In this document: piece after piece, positions 26,134-35,243 of the stretch
Numbering within the stretch: position 1 is the stretch's first letter
Layout of the letters: each line of letters starts with the position of its first letter
Assembly (NCBI RefSeq): GCF_041361345.1
Contig: NZ_JBGKAD010000001.1
Span: 620,001-684,000, forward strand
Direction: 5' to 3'
Source: Halobaculum sp. MBLA0147
GTDB lineage: Archaea; Halobacteriota; Halobacteria; Halobacteriales; Haloferacaceae
DNA: 64,000 nucleotides
Notes under the pieces: model-generated
Databases searched by the model: none
What the model was told of the DNA's origin: nothing
What the model saw: only the letters and a program-made list of their open reading frames with translations
Made by a program: the position numbers and the translations under genes

Positions 26134-26140
26134 GTTTAAT
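26134..26140 (+). promoter_or_regulatory. TATA-like box of the FAD/Fe-S oxidoreductase gene
   Basis: GTTTAAT is centred 28 bp upstream of the GTG at 26165. Confidence 0.6.
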
Positions 26141-26164
26141 CCGGTCGGCACACAACGCCGCGGC

Positions 26165-29100
26165 GTGACGACGAACCCGCCGCGAGACTCGGAGCCGGGA
26201 GGAGACCCGCGGGCCGACACCGCCAGCCGACTCGCGGCCGCCGACCGGACGGCGTTCGACTACGCCGCAGACGAAGTGGCACGCCCGGGGCTGGTCGCGG
26301 ACCTCCGCGACCGCGTCGACGGGGCGGTGCGGTTCGACACCTACTCGCGGGCGCTGTACGCCACCGACGCCTCCGCGTACCGCGAGACGCCCGTCGGTGT
26401 CGTCCTCCCGACCGACACGGCCGACGTGGCGAGTGTCGTGTCCTACTGTGCCGACCGCGAGATCCCGGTGCTCCCGCGGGGTGGCGGCACGTCGCTCGCG
26501 GGCCAGACGGTCAACGAGGCGGTCGTCCTGGACTTCACGCGGCACTGCGACGAGGTGGTGTCCGTCGACCCCGAGGCGCGGACCGCGACCGTCGAGGCGG
26601 GGTGTCTGCTCGGCACGTTGAACGAGCGCCTGGAGCCACACGGACTGAAGTTCGCGCCCGACCCCGCGTGGGGGGACAAGTCCGCGATCGGCGGCGCCAT
26701 CGGGAACAACTCCACCGGCTCGCACTCGCTGAAGTACGGGAAGACGGACCACTACGTGGAGTCGTGCGAGGTGGTGTTGGCCGACGGCACCGTCGAGCGA
26801 CTCGGCGAGGTCCGAGTCGACGCCCTGCGAGACCGGGCGGACCCCGAGGGGTCTACGCTCGACAGGGTCGCCGCGGAACTGGTGGCGGTGCTCGACGAGG
26901 ACGCCGACCGGATCAGGGACCGCTACCCGGAGCTGAAGCGGAACGTCTCGGGGTACAACCTCGACCGGTTCGTCGCCGAGGCGGACGGGGAGTACGGCGA
27001 GGCCGGCGTCGTCAACCTCGCGCGACTGCTCGCCGGGAGCGAGGGGACGCTCGGGATCGTCACCGAGGCGACGGTGTCGCTGGAGCCGATCCCGGAGACG
27101 GAGGCCGTCGCCCTGCTCACCTACGACTCGCTGGGGGACGCGATGGCGGACGTGGCCCCGATCCTCGAGCACGACCCGGCGGCCGTCGAGGTGATGGACG
27201 ACACCCTGCTGGACCTCGCCCGCGAGACGGCGGAGTTCGGCGAGGTGGTCGGCCTGTTGCCGGACGGCACCGACTCCGTGTTGCTCGTGGAGTTCTACGC
27301 CGAGAGTGACGCCGCGGGTCGCGAGCGCGTCGCCGGGCTCCTCGCGGATCGGGTCCCGGACGCGGCCCCAGAGGCCGAGCCGTCTGCGGATCGCCCGTCG
27401 ACGGACGCGGAGCGGGTCGCCGTCGACGCGATGGAGGCCCACGACGCGGACCGCCGGGCCACGTTCTGGAAGATGCGTAAATCGGGGCTGCCGATCCTGC
27501 TGGGGCGCACCTCCGACGAGAAACACATCTCGTTCATCGAGGACTGTGCGGTGCCGCCGGAACACCTCCCCGCGTACGTCGAGGGATTCCAGGAGATCCT
27601 CGCCGACACGGGGACGCACGCCTCGTTCTACGCCCACGCTGGCCCGGGGGTGCTCCACGTGCGCCCGCTGGTCGACACGAAGACCGTCGACGGGGTCGAC
27701 CAGCTCCGCGAGATCGCGGATCGCGTGACGGACCTGGTGGTGTCGTTCGGCGGCGCGGTCTCGGGCGAACACGGCGACGGGCGCGCCCGGACCGTCTGGA
27801 ACCGGAAGCTGTACGGCGAGCGGCTGTTCGAGCGGTTCCGGGCGCTGAAGACGGCGTTCGACCCCGACTGGCTACTCAACCCGGGGACGGTGTGTGGCGA
27901 CCACGACCCGACGGAGAACCTGCGGTTCGACCCCGACTACGAGTTCGACGCCGGCTTCGAGCCGGAGTTGGCCTGGGAGACGGAGAACGGCTTCCAGGGG
28001 ATGGTGGAGCTGTGTCACGGCTGTGGCGGCTGTCGCGGCGAGCAGTCGACCACCGGCGGCGTGATGTGTCCCACCTACCGCGCGGCCGACGAGGAGATCC
28101 AGTCGACGCGGGGGCGCGCGAACGCCCTGCGGGCCGCGATGTCCGGCGAGTTGCCCGACGACCCGACGGACGAGCAGTTCCGGACGGAGGTGTTGGACCT
28201 GTGTGTCGGCTGTAAAGGGTGTAAGATGGACTGTCCGAGCGGCGTGGACATGGCGAAACTGAAGGCGGAGGTGACACACGAGGCACGGGAGCGCGACGCC
28301 GCCGACCGCGGCCTCCGTCGGTTCCTGGACCCCGAAGTGGTGCGCGATCACCTGTTCGCGAACGTCAACTGGGTGTCCCGTGTCGGGAGCGCGCTGGCGC
28401 CGCTGTCGAACGTCGCCGCCTCGCTCCCGGTCGTCTCGGACGCCGGCAAGCGACTCGTCGGCGTCGCGACCGAGCGCGACCTCCCGACGTTCCGGCGCGA
28501 GACGCTCCGAGACTGGTTCGCCGCGCGCGGCGGGTCGACCGTCCCGGAGCGGGAGGCACACCGCACCGCCGTCTTGGTCCCCGACACGTACACGAACTAC
28601 ACGCGCCCCGAGGCGGGGCGGGCCGCCGTGCGGCTGTTGGAGGCGGCGGACGTACGCGTCGAACTCGCGGCGACGGAGGACACCGGGCGACCGGCGCACT
28701 CGTTGGGGTTCCTCGACCGCGCCCGCGAGCGGACTCGCGAGGCGGTCGCGGAACTGGCTCCGCGCGTCCGCGAGGGCGCGGACGTGGTGGTCGTCGAACC
28801 GAGTGAGGCGGTGATGCTCCAGAGCGACCTGCTGGACCTCCACGGGAGCGACGACCCCGACGCGGCAGTCGTCGCGGACGCGAGCTACGGCGTGTTGGAG
28901 TACGTCGACACGTTCCGACTCGACGAACGAGTCGCCTTCGACGCGCCCGACGAGTCACTCACGTACCACGGCCACTGCCACCAGAAGGCGACCGCGAAGG
29001 ACCACCACGCGGTCGGCGTGCTCCGGCGCGCGGGGTACGCGGTGGACCCACTGGACTCGACGTGTTGTGGGATGGCCGGCTCGTTCGGCTACGAGGCGGA

Positions 29101-29278
29101 ACACTACGAGATGAGTCGCGCCGTCGCGGAGGGGCTCGTCGAGCAGGTCGCCGACAGCGACGGGGACACGGTCACCGCACCGGGGGCCTCCTGTCGCACA
29201 CAACTCGACGACCACGGGGCGACTGACGCGGAGCCGCCACACCCCGTCGAGACGGTCGCCGCGGCACTGGTCGAGTAG
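26165..29278 (+). CDS. FAD-linked oxidase fused to CCG-type Fe-S subunit (D-lactate dehydrogenase/glycolate oxidase type)
   Basis: 1037 residues combining what are often separate GlcD and GlpC/LldE-type subunits. Residues ~65-240 are an FAD-binding-4 domain (PVLPRGGGTSLAGQ at ~100-113, IGGAIGNNSTGSHSLKYGK), ~240-570 the FAD-oxidase C-terminal domain (SGEHGDGR). Two 4Fe-4S sites follow: CHGCGGCRG near 616 with a later CPTYR, and CVGCKGCKMDCPSG near 679. The C-terminus has CCG-domain motifs (HCHQKA near 936, CCGMAGSFGYE near 966). It should oxidise a 2-hydroxy acid and pass electrons to the respiratory chain. GTG at 26165 is supported by GTTTAAT 28 bp upstream. Confidence 0.93.
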   Translation: MTTNPPRDSEPGGDPRADTASRLAAADRTAFDYAADEVARPGLVADLRDRVDGAVRFDTYSRALYATDASAYRETPVGVVLPTDTADVASVVSYCADREIPVLPRGGGTSLAGQTVNEAVVLDFTRHCDEVVSVDPEARTATVEAGCLLGTLNERLEPHGLKFAPDPAWGDKSAIGGAIGNNSTGSHSLKYGKTDHYVESCEVVLADGTVERLGEVRVDALRDRADPEGSTLDRVAAELVAVLDEDADRIRDRYPELKRNVSGYNLDRFVAEADGEYGEAGVVNLARLLAGSEGTLGIVTEATVSLEPIPETEAVALLTYDSLGDAMADVAPILEHDPAAVEVMDDTLLDLARETAEFGEVVGLLPDGTDSVLLVEFYAESDAAGRERVAGLLADRVPDAAPEAEPSADRPSTDAERVAVDAMEAHDADRRATFWKMRKSGLPILLGRTSDEKHISFIEDCAVPPEHLPAYVEGFQEILADTGTHASFYAHAGPGVLHVRPLVDTKTVDGVDQLREIADRVTDLVVSFGGAVSGEHGDGRARTVWNRKLYGERLFERFRALKTAFDPDWLLNPGTVCGDHDPTENLRFDPDYEFDAGFEPELAWETENGFQGMVELCHGCGGCRGEQSTTGGVMCPTYRAADEEIQSTRGRANALRAAMSGELPDDPTDEQFRTEVLDLCVGCKGCKMDCPSGVDMAKLKAEVTHEARERDAADRGLRRFLDPEVVRDHLFANVNWVSRVGSALAPLSNVAASLPVVSDAGKRLVGVATERDLPTFRRETLRDWFAARGGSTVPEREAHRTAVLVPDTYTNYTRPEAGRAAVRLLEAADVRVELAATEDTGRPAHSLGFLDRARERTREAVAELAPRVREGADVVVVEPSEAVMLQSDLLDLHGSDDPDAAVVADASYGVLEYVDTFRLDERVAFDAPDESLTYHGHCHQKATAKDHHAVGVLRRAGYAVDPLDSTCCGMAGSFGYEAEHYEMSRAVAEGLVEQVADSDGDTVTAPGASCRTQLDDHGATDAEPPHPVETVAAALVE

Positions 29279-29324
29279 CGCTCCACCCCGACGGGACGGT
29301 CGCCACGCCGCTCGCCGAGTAGGG

Positions 29325-30554
29325 TTACAGATCGTCGAGCACGTCGCCGAGCGCCGCGAGTGCCGGCTCGCAGTGCTCGGGAGCGCGTCCCAGCGAGACG
29401 CGGACGGACTCGGGGCACCCGAAGAACCGACCGGGCACGACGAGGATTCCAGCGTCCCAGGCGGCCTCGGCGACCGTGTCGCCGTCGGCGCGGTCGTGCG
29501 TCAGGAGCCCGAACGGACAGCCCGGCGGTGCGGTCGTGGTCACGTCCGACCGGTCCGCGACGAAGTCCGCCAACAGCGCGGCGTTGCGACGACAGTGGTC
29601 GCGCCCGGCGGCGACCAACTCGTCGCGGTGGGCGAAGAACCGCCGTGCGAGGGCGACGCTGGGCTCCGCGACGCCCGGAACGTAGTGGCGCACCCGCTCG
29701 ACGCGCTCGATCCACCGGTCCGGCCCGACGACCCAGCCGAGTCGGACACCGCCGAACCCGTGGAACTTCGTCAACGACCCCGTGACGACCGTGTTCGGCA
29801 ACCCGGCCGCGGTCGGGCCGCCGAAGGCGGTGCGGTCGTCGTCGCGCGCCGTCTCGTCGGAGTCGCCGGTCGCCGCGGCGCCGTACGGCGCGTACACCTC
29901 GTCGACGTGACAGAGGCCGTCGCTGGCCGCGGTGACCGCGGCGACGTCGGCCAGTTCGCTCCGACTCGCCAGACGCCCGGTCGGGTTGTGGCGGTTCGAC
30001 ACCGTCACGAGTGCGAGCGGGGACGTGGACGGGTCCGCGGTGCCGGCGGTGACTCCACCCTCGACGGCGGCCGCGAGTCGGTCAGCGTCGAGACGGCCGT
30101 CCGACCGCTCGAACCGCTCGACGCGACCACCGAGCGTGTCCGGTGTGGCGACGAGTGGTTCGTAGCCCGGTGACTCCACGAGGACGCGCGGGACCGCGGC
30201 TGTCGCGGTGTCGTGGGCAGGTTCCGTCGTCTCGCGGGGGGGTCCCGTGGTGTCGTGCGCGGCCGTGGAGGCGTCCGCGCCACGCGCCGACAGCGCCGCG
30301 GCGGCGACGAGGAAGTTCGCGTGTGTCGCGCCTGCGGTCGGGAGCACCTGCGTCGGATCGACGCCGTACTCCGCGGCGATCTGTGCGGCCAGCGGGCGGT
30401 CGTGGTCGGGGTCCGCGAGCCCGCGGAGCCGTTCCGGCACCGGGTCGGGCGTCGCGGACGGCTCCGTCGGGTCGAGGTCGCTGGACCCGAGGTCGTGGGT
30501 CGCCGCGGCCGGGCGGCCGCGGATCCACGTCAAGTAGTCGAGCGTCGGGAACAC
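29325..30554 (-). CDS. PLP-dependent class I/II aminotransferase
   Basis: 409 residues with fold type I features: VSNRHNPTGRLASRSEL, CHVDEVYAPYG (PLP-binding Asp), and the Schiff-base Lys in VTGSLTKFHGFGGVRLGWVVG. The GAD/STAAHDTTGPPRETTEPAHDT insertion at about residues 92-115 is an acidic/Thr-rich halophilic loop. Substrate unknown. GTG at 30554 has minus-strand CAACACTTT ~30 bp upstream (30581-30589). No biosynthetic neighbours indicate a pathway. Confidence 0.88.
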   Translation of the reverse strand: MFPTLDYLTWIRGRPAAATHDLGSSDLDPTEPSATPDPVPERLRGLADPDHDRPLAAQIAAEYGVDPTQVLPTAGATHANFLVAAAALSARGADASTAAHDTTGPPRETTEPAHDTATAAVPRVLVESPGYEPLVATPDTLGGRVERFERSDGRLDADRLAAAVEGGVTAGTADPSTSPLALVTVSNRHNPTGRLASRSELADVAAVTAASDGLCHVDEVYAPYGAAATGDSDETARDDDRTAFGGPTAAGLPNTVVTGSLTKFHGFGGVRLGWVVGPDRWIERVERVRHYVPGVAEPSVALARRFFAHRDELVAAGRDHCRRNAALLADFVADRSDVTTTAPPGCPFGLLTHDRADGDTVAEAAWDAGILVVPGRFFGCPESVRVSLGRAPEHCEPALAALGDVLDDL

Positions 30555-30580
30555 GTCGCCACGGGCGAGAGCAGACGGCG

Positions 30581-30589
30581 AAAGTGTTG
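30581..30589 (-). promoter_or_regulatory. TATA-like box of the aminotransferase gene
   Basis: Minus-strand CAACACTTT lies about 30 bp upstream of the GTG at 30554. It is weaker than the others in this window. Confidence 0.35.
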
Positions 30590-30641
30590 CGGTCGGGGAA
30601 CGTGGGGCGCCCTCGCCACCCTCCTCGTCGCCGCGAGGTAC

Positions 30642-31049
30642 TCAGATCTCCGCGAGGACCGCTCGGACGGCCTCGCGGGCCGCCTCGAGGTCGGGGTACC
30701 GCGCCAGATGGGACGTACAGTCGCAGTCGGAGGCCCCGAAGCCCGGCACGGGGCCGTCGGCGAGCGCCGACGCGACCGCACACTCGGCGTCGCGGTCCGG
30801 GAGCCGTTCGTCGCCGACGAGCGACACCGCCGGGTGGCCGCCGAGGTAGTCGACGTGCCAGTGGCGCGTGTCGTGGGTGCCGGCGGCGACGCGCTCGTGG
30901 CGGTCCACGCGAGTGAACCCGCCGCTCCCGAGCGCACTCCCCGTGTAGGCGTACCCACCCGCGGGTAGCGTCCACTCACCCAGCGCACCCACGGAGAGGG
31001 TCACTGGCTCCGGGACCTCGTACACGAGCGTGTAGGTGCCACCGCTCAC
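30642..31049 (-). CDS. DUF123 (GIY-YIG-like) protein
   Basis: 135 residues matching the archaeal DUF123 domain: GTYTLVYEVPEPVTLSVGALGEW, GGYAYTGSALGSGGFTRVDRHERV, HWHVDYLG and the conserved late motif GFGASDCDCTSHLARY. The family is related to GIY-YIG nucleases and is often linked or fused to endonuclease III, suggesting a role in DNA repair; no nuclease gene is adjacent here. GTG at 31049 gives the family N-terminus; the longer frame extending across the SRPBCC gene is a shadow. Confidence 0.88.
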   Translation of the reverse strand: MSGGTYTLVYEVPEPVTLSVGALGEWTLPAGGYAYTGSALGSGGFTRVDRHERVAAGTHDTRHWHVDYLGGHPAVSLVGDERLPDRDAECAVASALADGPVPGFGASDCDCTSHLARYPDLEAAREAVRAVLAEI

Positions 31050-31217
31050 GGGCGGTCTGTGGAGCCTCGCGGGCAAAGGTCTCTCGTCGGCAGACAGTCG
31101 GGTCGTCGAACCGGCGAGTCGTCGAACTCGGGAGTCGGTGGGTCGTCGAGCCGTCGGCGGAGACGGCGACGCGCGACGACCACGGCGTTGAAGCCCGCGG
31201 AACCCCTGGAACACACG

Positions 31218-31808
31218 ATGAGTGTCAGGCGGTCCGTGGTGATCGACGCACCCCCGAGCGAGGTGTGGGCGACGCTGGTCGCCTTCGAGCGGTACGGCGC
31301 GTGGAACCCGCTGATCCCGCGTGCGAGCGGCGAGGCGGCCGTCGGCGAGACGGTGCGTGCCGTGATCGCACAGCCGCGGGTCCCGCCGGTACCGATCCAC
31401 GCCGAGATCACGCGGTGTGACCCCGAACGGGAACTCGCCTGGGAGACGAACCTCCCCGGCGGCGGGTTGCTCACCGTGGAACACGCCTTCCAGTTGACGC
31501 CGCTGGACGCGGACGGCGCGGTCGTCGCCGAGGGCGAGGTGGCCTCGCGCACGGAGTTCGCACAGGTGGAACGCGTCGGCGGCGCCGTCGGGCGCGCGGT
31601 ACCGGACGCGCTCGTCAGGGTACTCGCGGACGGGTTCGACCAGATGAACCGCGCGCTGCGGCGGCGGGTGGAGGCGACGAGTGACGGTCGCGGTGCGTCG
31701 GCGGACGCGAGTGGTGCGTCGGCGGACGCGAGCGGTGTGTCGCCGTCCGAACCCACCGCAGGCGCCACGACCAGCGACGACACCACATCCGACGACCACA
31801 ACCCGTAA
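31218..31808 (+). CDS. SRPBCC-family (START-like) protein
   Basis: 196 residues. The first ~145 form a START/Bet v1-like ligand-binding fold (SVRRSVVIDAPPSEVWATLVAFERYGAWNPLIP; a helix DALVRVLADGFDQMNRALRRRVEA). The ~45-residue tail is Ala/Ser/Asp/Thr-rich with a short repeat (GASADAS twice then GVSPSEP) and likely disordered. It ends 24 bp before the helicase gene and may be co-transcribed. A TATA-like GTTGAAG at 31187 supports ATG 31218. Ligand unknown. Confidence 0.85.
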   Translation: MSVRRSVVIDAPPSEVWATLVAFERYGAWNPLIPRASGEAAVGETVRAVIAQPRVPPVPIHAEITRCDPERELAWETNLPGGGLLTVEHAFQLTPLDADGAVVAEGEVASRTEFAQVERVGGAVGRAVPDALVRVLADGFDQMNRALRRRVEATSDGRGASADASGASADASGVSPSEPTAGATTSDDTTSDDHNP

Positions 31809-31832
31809 GCGCGCGCCGCCCCTGCTCGGTCT

Positions 31833-34208
31833 GTGGACGACACCGTCGAGTGGCTCCGCGACCGCCCGTACTACCGCGGCCAGATCGCCGACAGTCGGAC
31901 GCTCCCGGGACGCGACCCCTCATTCACCGACGTCGAGTTGGAGTCGCGACTCGAGTCGGCGCTGGCGGACCGCGGGATCGAGTCGCTGTACGACCACCAG
32001 GCCGCCGCCATCGAGGCGGTGCGAGACGGCGAGAACGTCGTCTTGGCGACCCGGACCGCCAGCGGCAAGAGTCTCGCGTACACCGTCCCCGCCTTCGAGC
32101 GGGCGATGGACCACGGCGGGCGGACGCTGTACCTCGGGCCGCAGAACGCCCTGATCCAAGATCAGGAGGAGACGCTGTCGGACCTCGCCCACGACTTGGG
32201 GTTCGGCTCGCGCGTCTCCGTCGCCCAGTACACGGGCCGGATGAGCGACGCGGAGAAACGCGACGTGCGCGACCGCCAGCCGACGGTGATCCTGTCGAAC
32301 CCGGACATGCTCCACTACTCGCTGTTGCCCCACGGCTACCGACTGTGGGAGTGGCTGTTCTCCTCGCTGGAGACGGTCGTGATCGACGAGGTCCACAGCT
32401 ACCGCGGCGTGTTCGGCAGTCAGGTCGCGTTGACGCTGCGACGGCTCCGCCGACTCTGCGAGCGGTACGACGCCGATCCGGAGTTCGTCTGTTGTTCGGC
32501 GACCATCGGCAACCCGGTGGAACACGCCGCCCGCACCGTCGGCGTCCCGGAGTCGTCGTTCACGCTGGTCGACGAGGACACCTCCGGTCGCGGGCCGCGC
32601 CACTGGGTGGTGTGGAACCCGCCGGAGTACACCGACGAACAGCGCGAACGACAGAGCGGGCGCCGGAAGTCGAGTCACACGGAGACGAAACAGCTGTTCG
32701 TGGACCTGCTGGCACGCGGGAAACAGACACTGGCGTTCACCCGCGCCAGACAGTCCGCCGAGCGGTACGCGACGGACTCGGCGGACGAACTCCGCCAGCG
32801 AGGCGAGCGGGACCTCGCCGGCAAGGTGGAGGCGTACCAGGCGGCACTCACCCACGAGCGCCGCCGCGAGATCGAGGACGGTCTCCACGCCGGCGACGTG
32901 CGCGGCGTCTGGTCGACGAACGCCCTGGAGTTGGGTGTCGACGTGGGTGGACTCGACGCAGTGCTCCTCGACGGCTACCCCGGCACGCGGATGTCCGCGT
33001 TCCAGCAGGCGGGGCGCGCCGGTCGTGGGCTGGACCCGGCGCTGGTGGTGATGGTGACCGGGGAGGACCAACTGGACCAGTACTTCGCGGAGAACCCGGA
33101 CCAGTTCTTCGCCGGCGACCCGGAGGACGCGATGTCGGACCCGACCAACGACACGCTGGTGCCGGACCACGTCGCGGCCGCCGCCGACGAGAACTGGCTG
33201 TCGCGCGACGACGAGCGCTACTTCGGCGACGACTTCGCGGACGTGGTCGGGAGGTTGACCGACGAGGGTGTGCTCGAACGTCGCGACACGTCGCGTGGGG
33301 TGCGGTGGACCCACGCCGGCGGGGAGAGCCCACACTACTCGATGAACCTCCGGACCATCGACGACCGGGAGGTTCGGCTGTTGGACGCCCGCTCGAACGA
33401 CCAGATCGCGTCGCTGTCGTTCGGCGACGCGCTCCGGGACGCCCACCCCGGCGCGATCTACCACCACCAGGGGACGGACTACGAGGTGACGGACCTCGAC
33501 TTGGACCGGGACACGGCGCTGCTCCAACCGACGTACGCGGACTACTACACGGACGTGTTGACGGACAAGGACGTGACGGTGGAGGCGGACCACCGCGAGA
33601 AGTCGCTGACGGCGCGGCCGGACGTGACCGTCCGGTTCGCCACCGTCGAGGTGCGCGAGCAGGTGACCGGGTTCGAGCGGAAGGACGGCTCGACCGGGGA
33701 GACACTGAGCCGCGAGCCGCTGGACCTGCCGGAGACGACGCTACGCACGCGGGCGTTCTACTACACCGTGCCGGAGGATCTGGAGGTGCCGATGCGGGCC
33801 TACGGCGGGGAGTACGGATTCAACGGCGGGATCCACGCCGCGGAACACGGGACGATCTCGCTGTTGCCGCTTCGGCTCTTGTGCGACCGCGCGGACGTGG
33901 GGGGACTGTCGACGCCGGTCCACCCGCACACGGGCGCGCCGACGATCTTCGTGTACGACGGCCACCCGGGTGGGGTCGGGATCACACGGTCCGCCTACGA
34001 GTTCGTCGAGGACCTGTTGGCGGACACCGCGCGGCTGATCGCGGGGTGTGACTGCGAGGCGGGGTGTCCGTCCTGTGTCCAGTCGCCCCACTGCGGGAAC
34101 GCCAACGACCCGCTGTCGAAGCCGGAGGCGACGACGCTGACGGCCGCGCTGTCGGGGGTCGACGTGCCGGAGGGCGGGACCGACGTGCGCGCTGCGGACG
34201 ACGGATGA
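31833..34208 (+). CDS. DEAD/DEAH-box helicase with DUF1998 zinc domain (Hrq1/YprA-like)
   Basis: 791 residues. Helicase motifs are clear: Q-like LYDHQAAAIEAV, Walker A LATRTASGKSLAY, motif II VIDEVHSYRG, motif III CSATIGNP, motif V ELGVDVGGLDAVLLDG and motif VI QQAGRAGRG. The C-terminal part carries the DUF1998 four-Cys cluster CDCEAGCPSCVQSPHCGN. Family members are superfamily 2 DNA helicases, some in repair of crosslinks and some next to defence genes. GTG at 31833 follows the SRPBCC stop closely. Confidence 0.94.
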   Translation: MDDTVEWLRDRPYYRGQIADSRTLPGRDPSFTDVELESRLESALADRGIESLYDHQAAAIEAVRDGENVVLATRTASGKSLAYTVPAFERAMDHGGRTLYLGPQNALIQDQEETLSDLAHDLGFGSRVSVAQYTGRMSDAEKRDVRDRQPTVILSNPDMLHYSLLPHGYRLWEWLFSSLETVVIDEVHSYRGVFGSQVALTLRRLRRLCERYDADPEFVCCSATIGNPVEHAARTVGVPESSFTLVDEDTSGRGPRHWVVWNPPEYTDEQRERQSGRRKSSHTETKQLFVDLLARGKQTLAFTRARQSAERYATDSADELRQRGERDLAGKVEAYQAALTHERRREIEDGLHAGDVRGVWSTNALELGVDVGGLDAVLLDGYPGTRMSAFQQAGRAGRGLDPALVVMVTGEDQLDQYFAENPDQFFAGDPEDAMSDPTNDTLVPDHVAAAADENWLSRDDERYFGDDFADVVGRLTDEGVLERRDTSRGVRWTHAGGESPHYSMNLRTIDDREVRLLDARSNDQIASLSFGDALRDAHPGAIYHHQGTDYEVTDLDLDRDTALLQPTYADYYTDVLTDKDVTVEADHREKSLTARPDVTVRFATVEVREQVTGFERKDGSTGETLSREPLDLPETTLRTRAFYYTVPEDLEVPMRAYGGEYGFNGGIHAAEHGTISLLPLRLLCDRADVGGLSTPVHPHTGAPTIFVYDGHPGGVGITRSAYEFVEDLLADTARLIAGCDCEAGCPSCVQSPHCGNANDPLSKPEATTLTAALSGVDVPEGGTDVRAADDG

Positions 34209-34299
34209 CGGTCGACGGACGCTCCGGGGCTGACGGTCACGGTCGTCACCCGAGCGCGAACCGACACCCCTGAAACCCTCGGTCGTCACGAGACGAGTG

Positions 34300-34992
34300 A
34301 TGCAAGACGGGCTCGTCCGGTACCCTGTCGCCGGTCCCGGCGGGTGGGAGACACTGCTGCTCGGGAGTGGCCTCCACCTGCTGGCCGTCTACCTCCCGGT
34401 GCTCCCGCTGGTGGTCGTCCTCGGCTACCTCGTCGCGGTGGTGCTCCACACGGCGAGCGACCGCGCCGCCGGACGACGCGGTGCACCCGCCGTCGTGACG
34501 CTCCCGCCGACTCGCGACCAACTCCGACGGCTCGCCGCCGACGGACTCCGTGGGACGGTCGTGACCGCGACGTACCTCGCGGTGCCGGCGGCCGTCGTCG
34601 CGGTGACGCTGCGCGGCGTCGGCGGGCTCGGCGCCGCGACCGGCGGCTCGCTGTCGGCCGGCGCGTCGGCCGCACTGCTGGTCGGCGGCACCGCGACGCT
34701 GGCGACCGCCGCGGTGTTCTGTTACCCGCTGCCGGCCGCGCTGGCCGCCGTCGGCCGCCACCACCGGCTCGCGGCCGCCTTCGACACGACGCTCCTGCGA
34801 GCGACCGCACGCGACGCCCGGTACTTCGTCGGCTGGGCGACGGGCGTGACCGCCATCGTCTTCGGCGCCGCCGCGGGCACCGCACTCGCACCCGTCGGGA
34901 TCGGCTTCGTCGTCGCGTTCTACTGTGAGGTGGTGGGCGCCGCCCAGTGGGGTTGGGGCGTCTCTCGACTCCGTCGCCGCGGACTACTGTGA
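34300..34992 (+). CDS. DUF4013-like polytopic membrane protein
   Basis: About 230 residues with roughly five hydrophobic segments (about 25-48, 83-103, 112-137, 175-200, 200-220). The opening MQDGLVRYPVAGPGGWETLLLGSGLHLLAVYLPVLPLVVVLGY resembles the DUF4013 family of archaeal and bacterial membrane proteins of unknown function. A GTG three bases upstream is also possible; ATG at 34300 has TGAAACC about 27 bp upstream. Confidence 0.75.
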   Translation: MQDGLVRYPVAGPGGWETLLLGSGLHLLAVYLPVLPLVVVLGYLVAVVLHTASDRAAGRRGAPAVVTLPPTRDQLRRLAADGLRGTVVTATYLAVPAAVVAVTLRGVGGLGAATGGSLSAGASAALLVGGTATLATAAVFCYPLPAALAAVGRHHRLAAAFDTTLLRATARDARYFVGWATGVTAIVFGAAAGTALAPVGIGFVVAFYCEVVGAAQWGWGVSRLRRRGLL

Positions 34993-35110
34993 CCCCTCGT
35001 GAGACACTCGAACGACTCCGACTCTGGCCTCGCGACACGGCTCCCCGGACTTCGAAAACTGTGAAGAGATGTTACTACCCAGTTTGAAAACGCTGGACGG
35101 CGACGAGCGC

Positions 35111-35125
35111 AAACAATTTATGTAG
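35111..35125 (+). promoter_or_regulatory. Promoter region of the sugar ABC operon
   Basis: AAACAATTTATGTAG is the most AT-rich stretch in the 251-bp gap before the operon and the best TATA candidate. It would start transcription near 35143, leaving a leader of about 100 nt, unlike the leaderless genes around it. The leader has a 6-bp hairpin CACCCG-CAAC-CGGGTG at 35177-35192. Confidence 0.5.
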
Positions 35126-35243
35126 TAAGCTTTCATGCTCAGGTGTCCAGTGTGGCTACGTTTGACGGGGGAGACACACCCGCAACCGGGTGACAGGAAG
35201 GTGGTCCCGTCGACGGCAGCCACCGACACACGAGAGTGTAACC

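Noticed and set aside
25997-27772. 591-codon minus-strand frame opposite the FAD/Fe-S gene
   Set aside because: Antisense shadow; the plus-strand gene has all family motifs.
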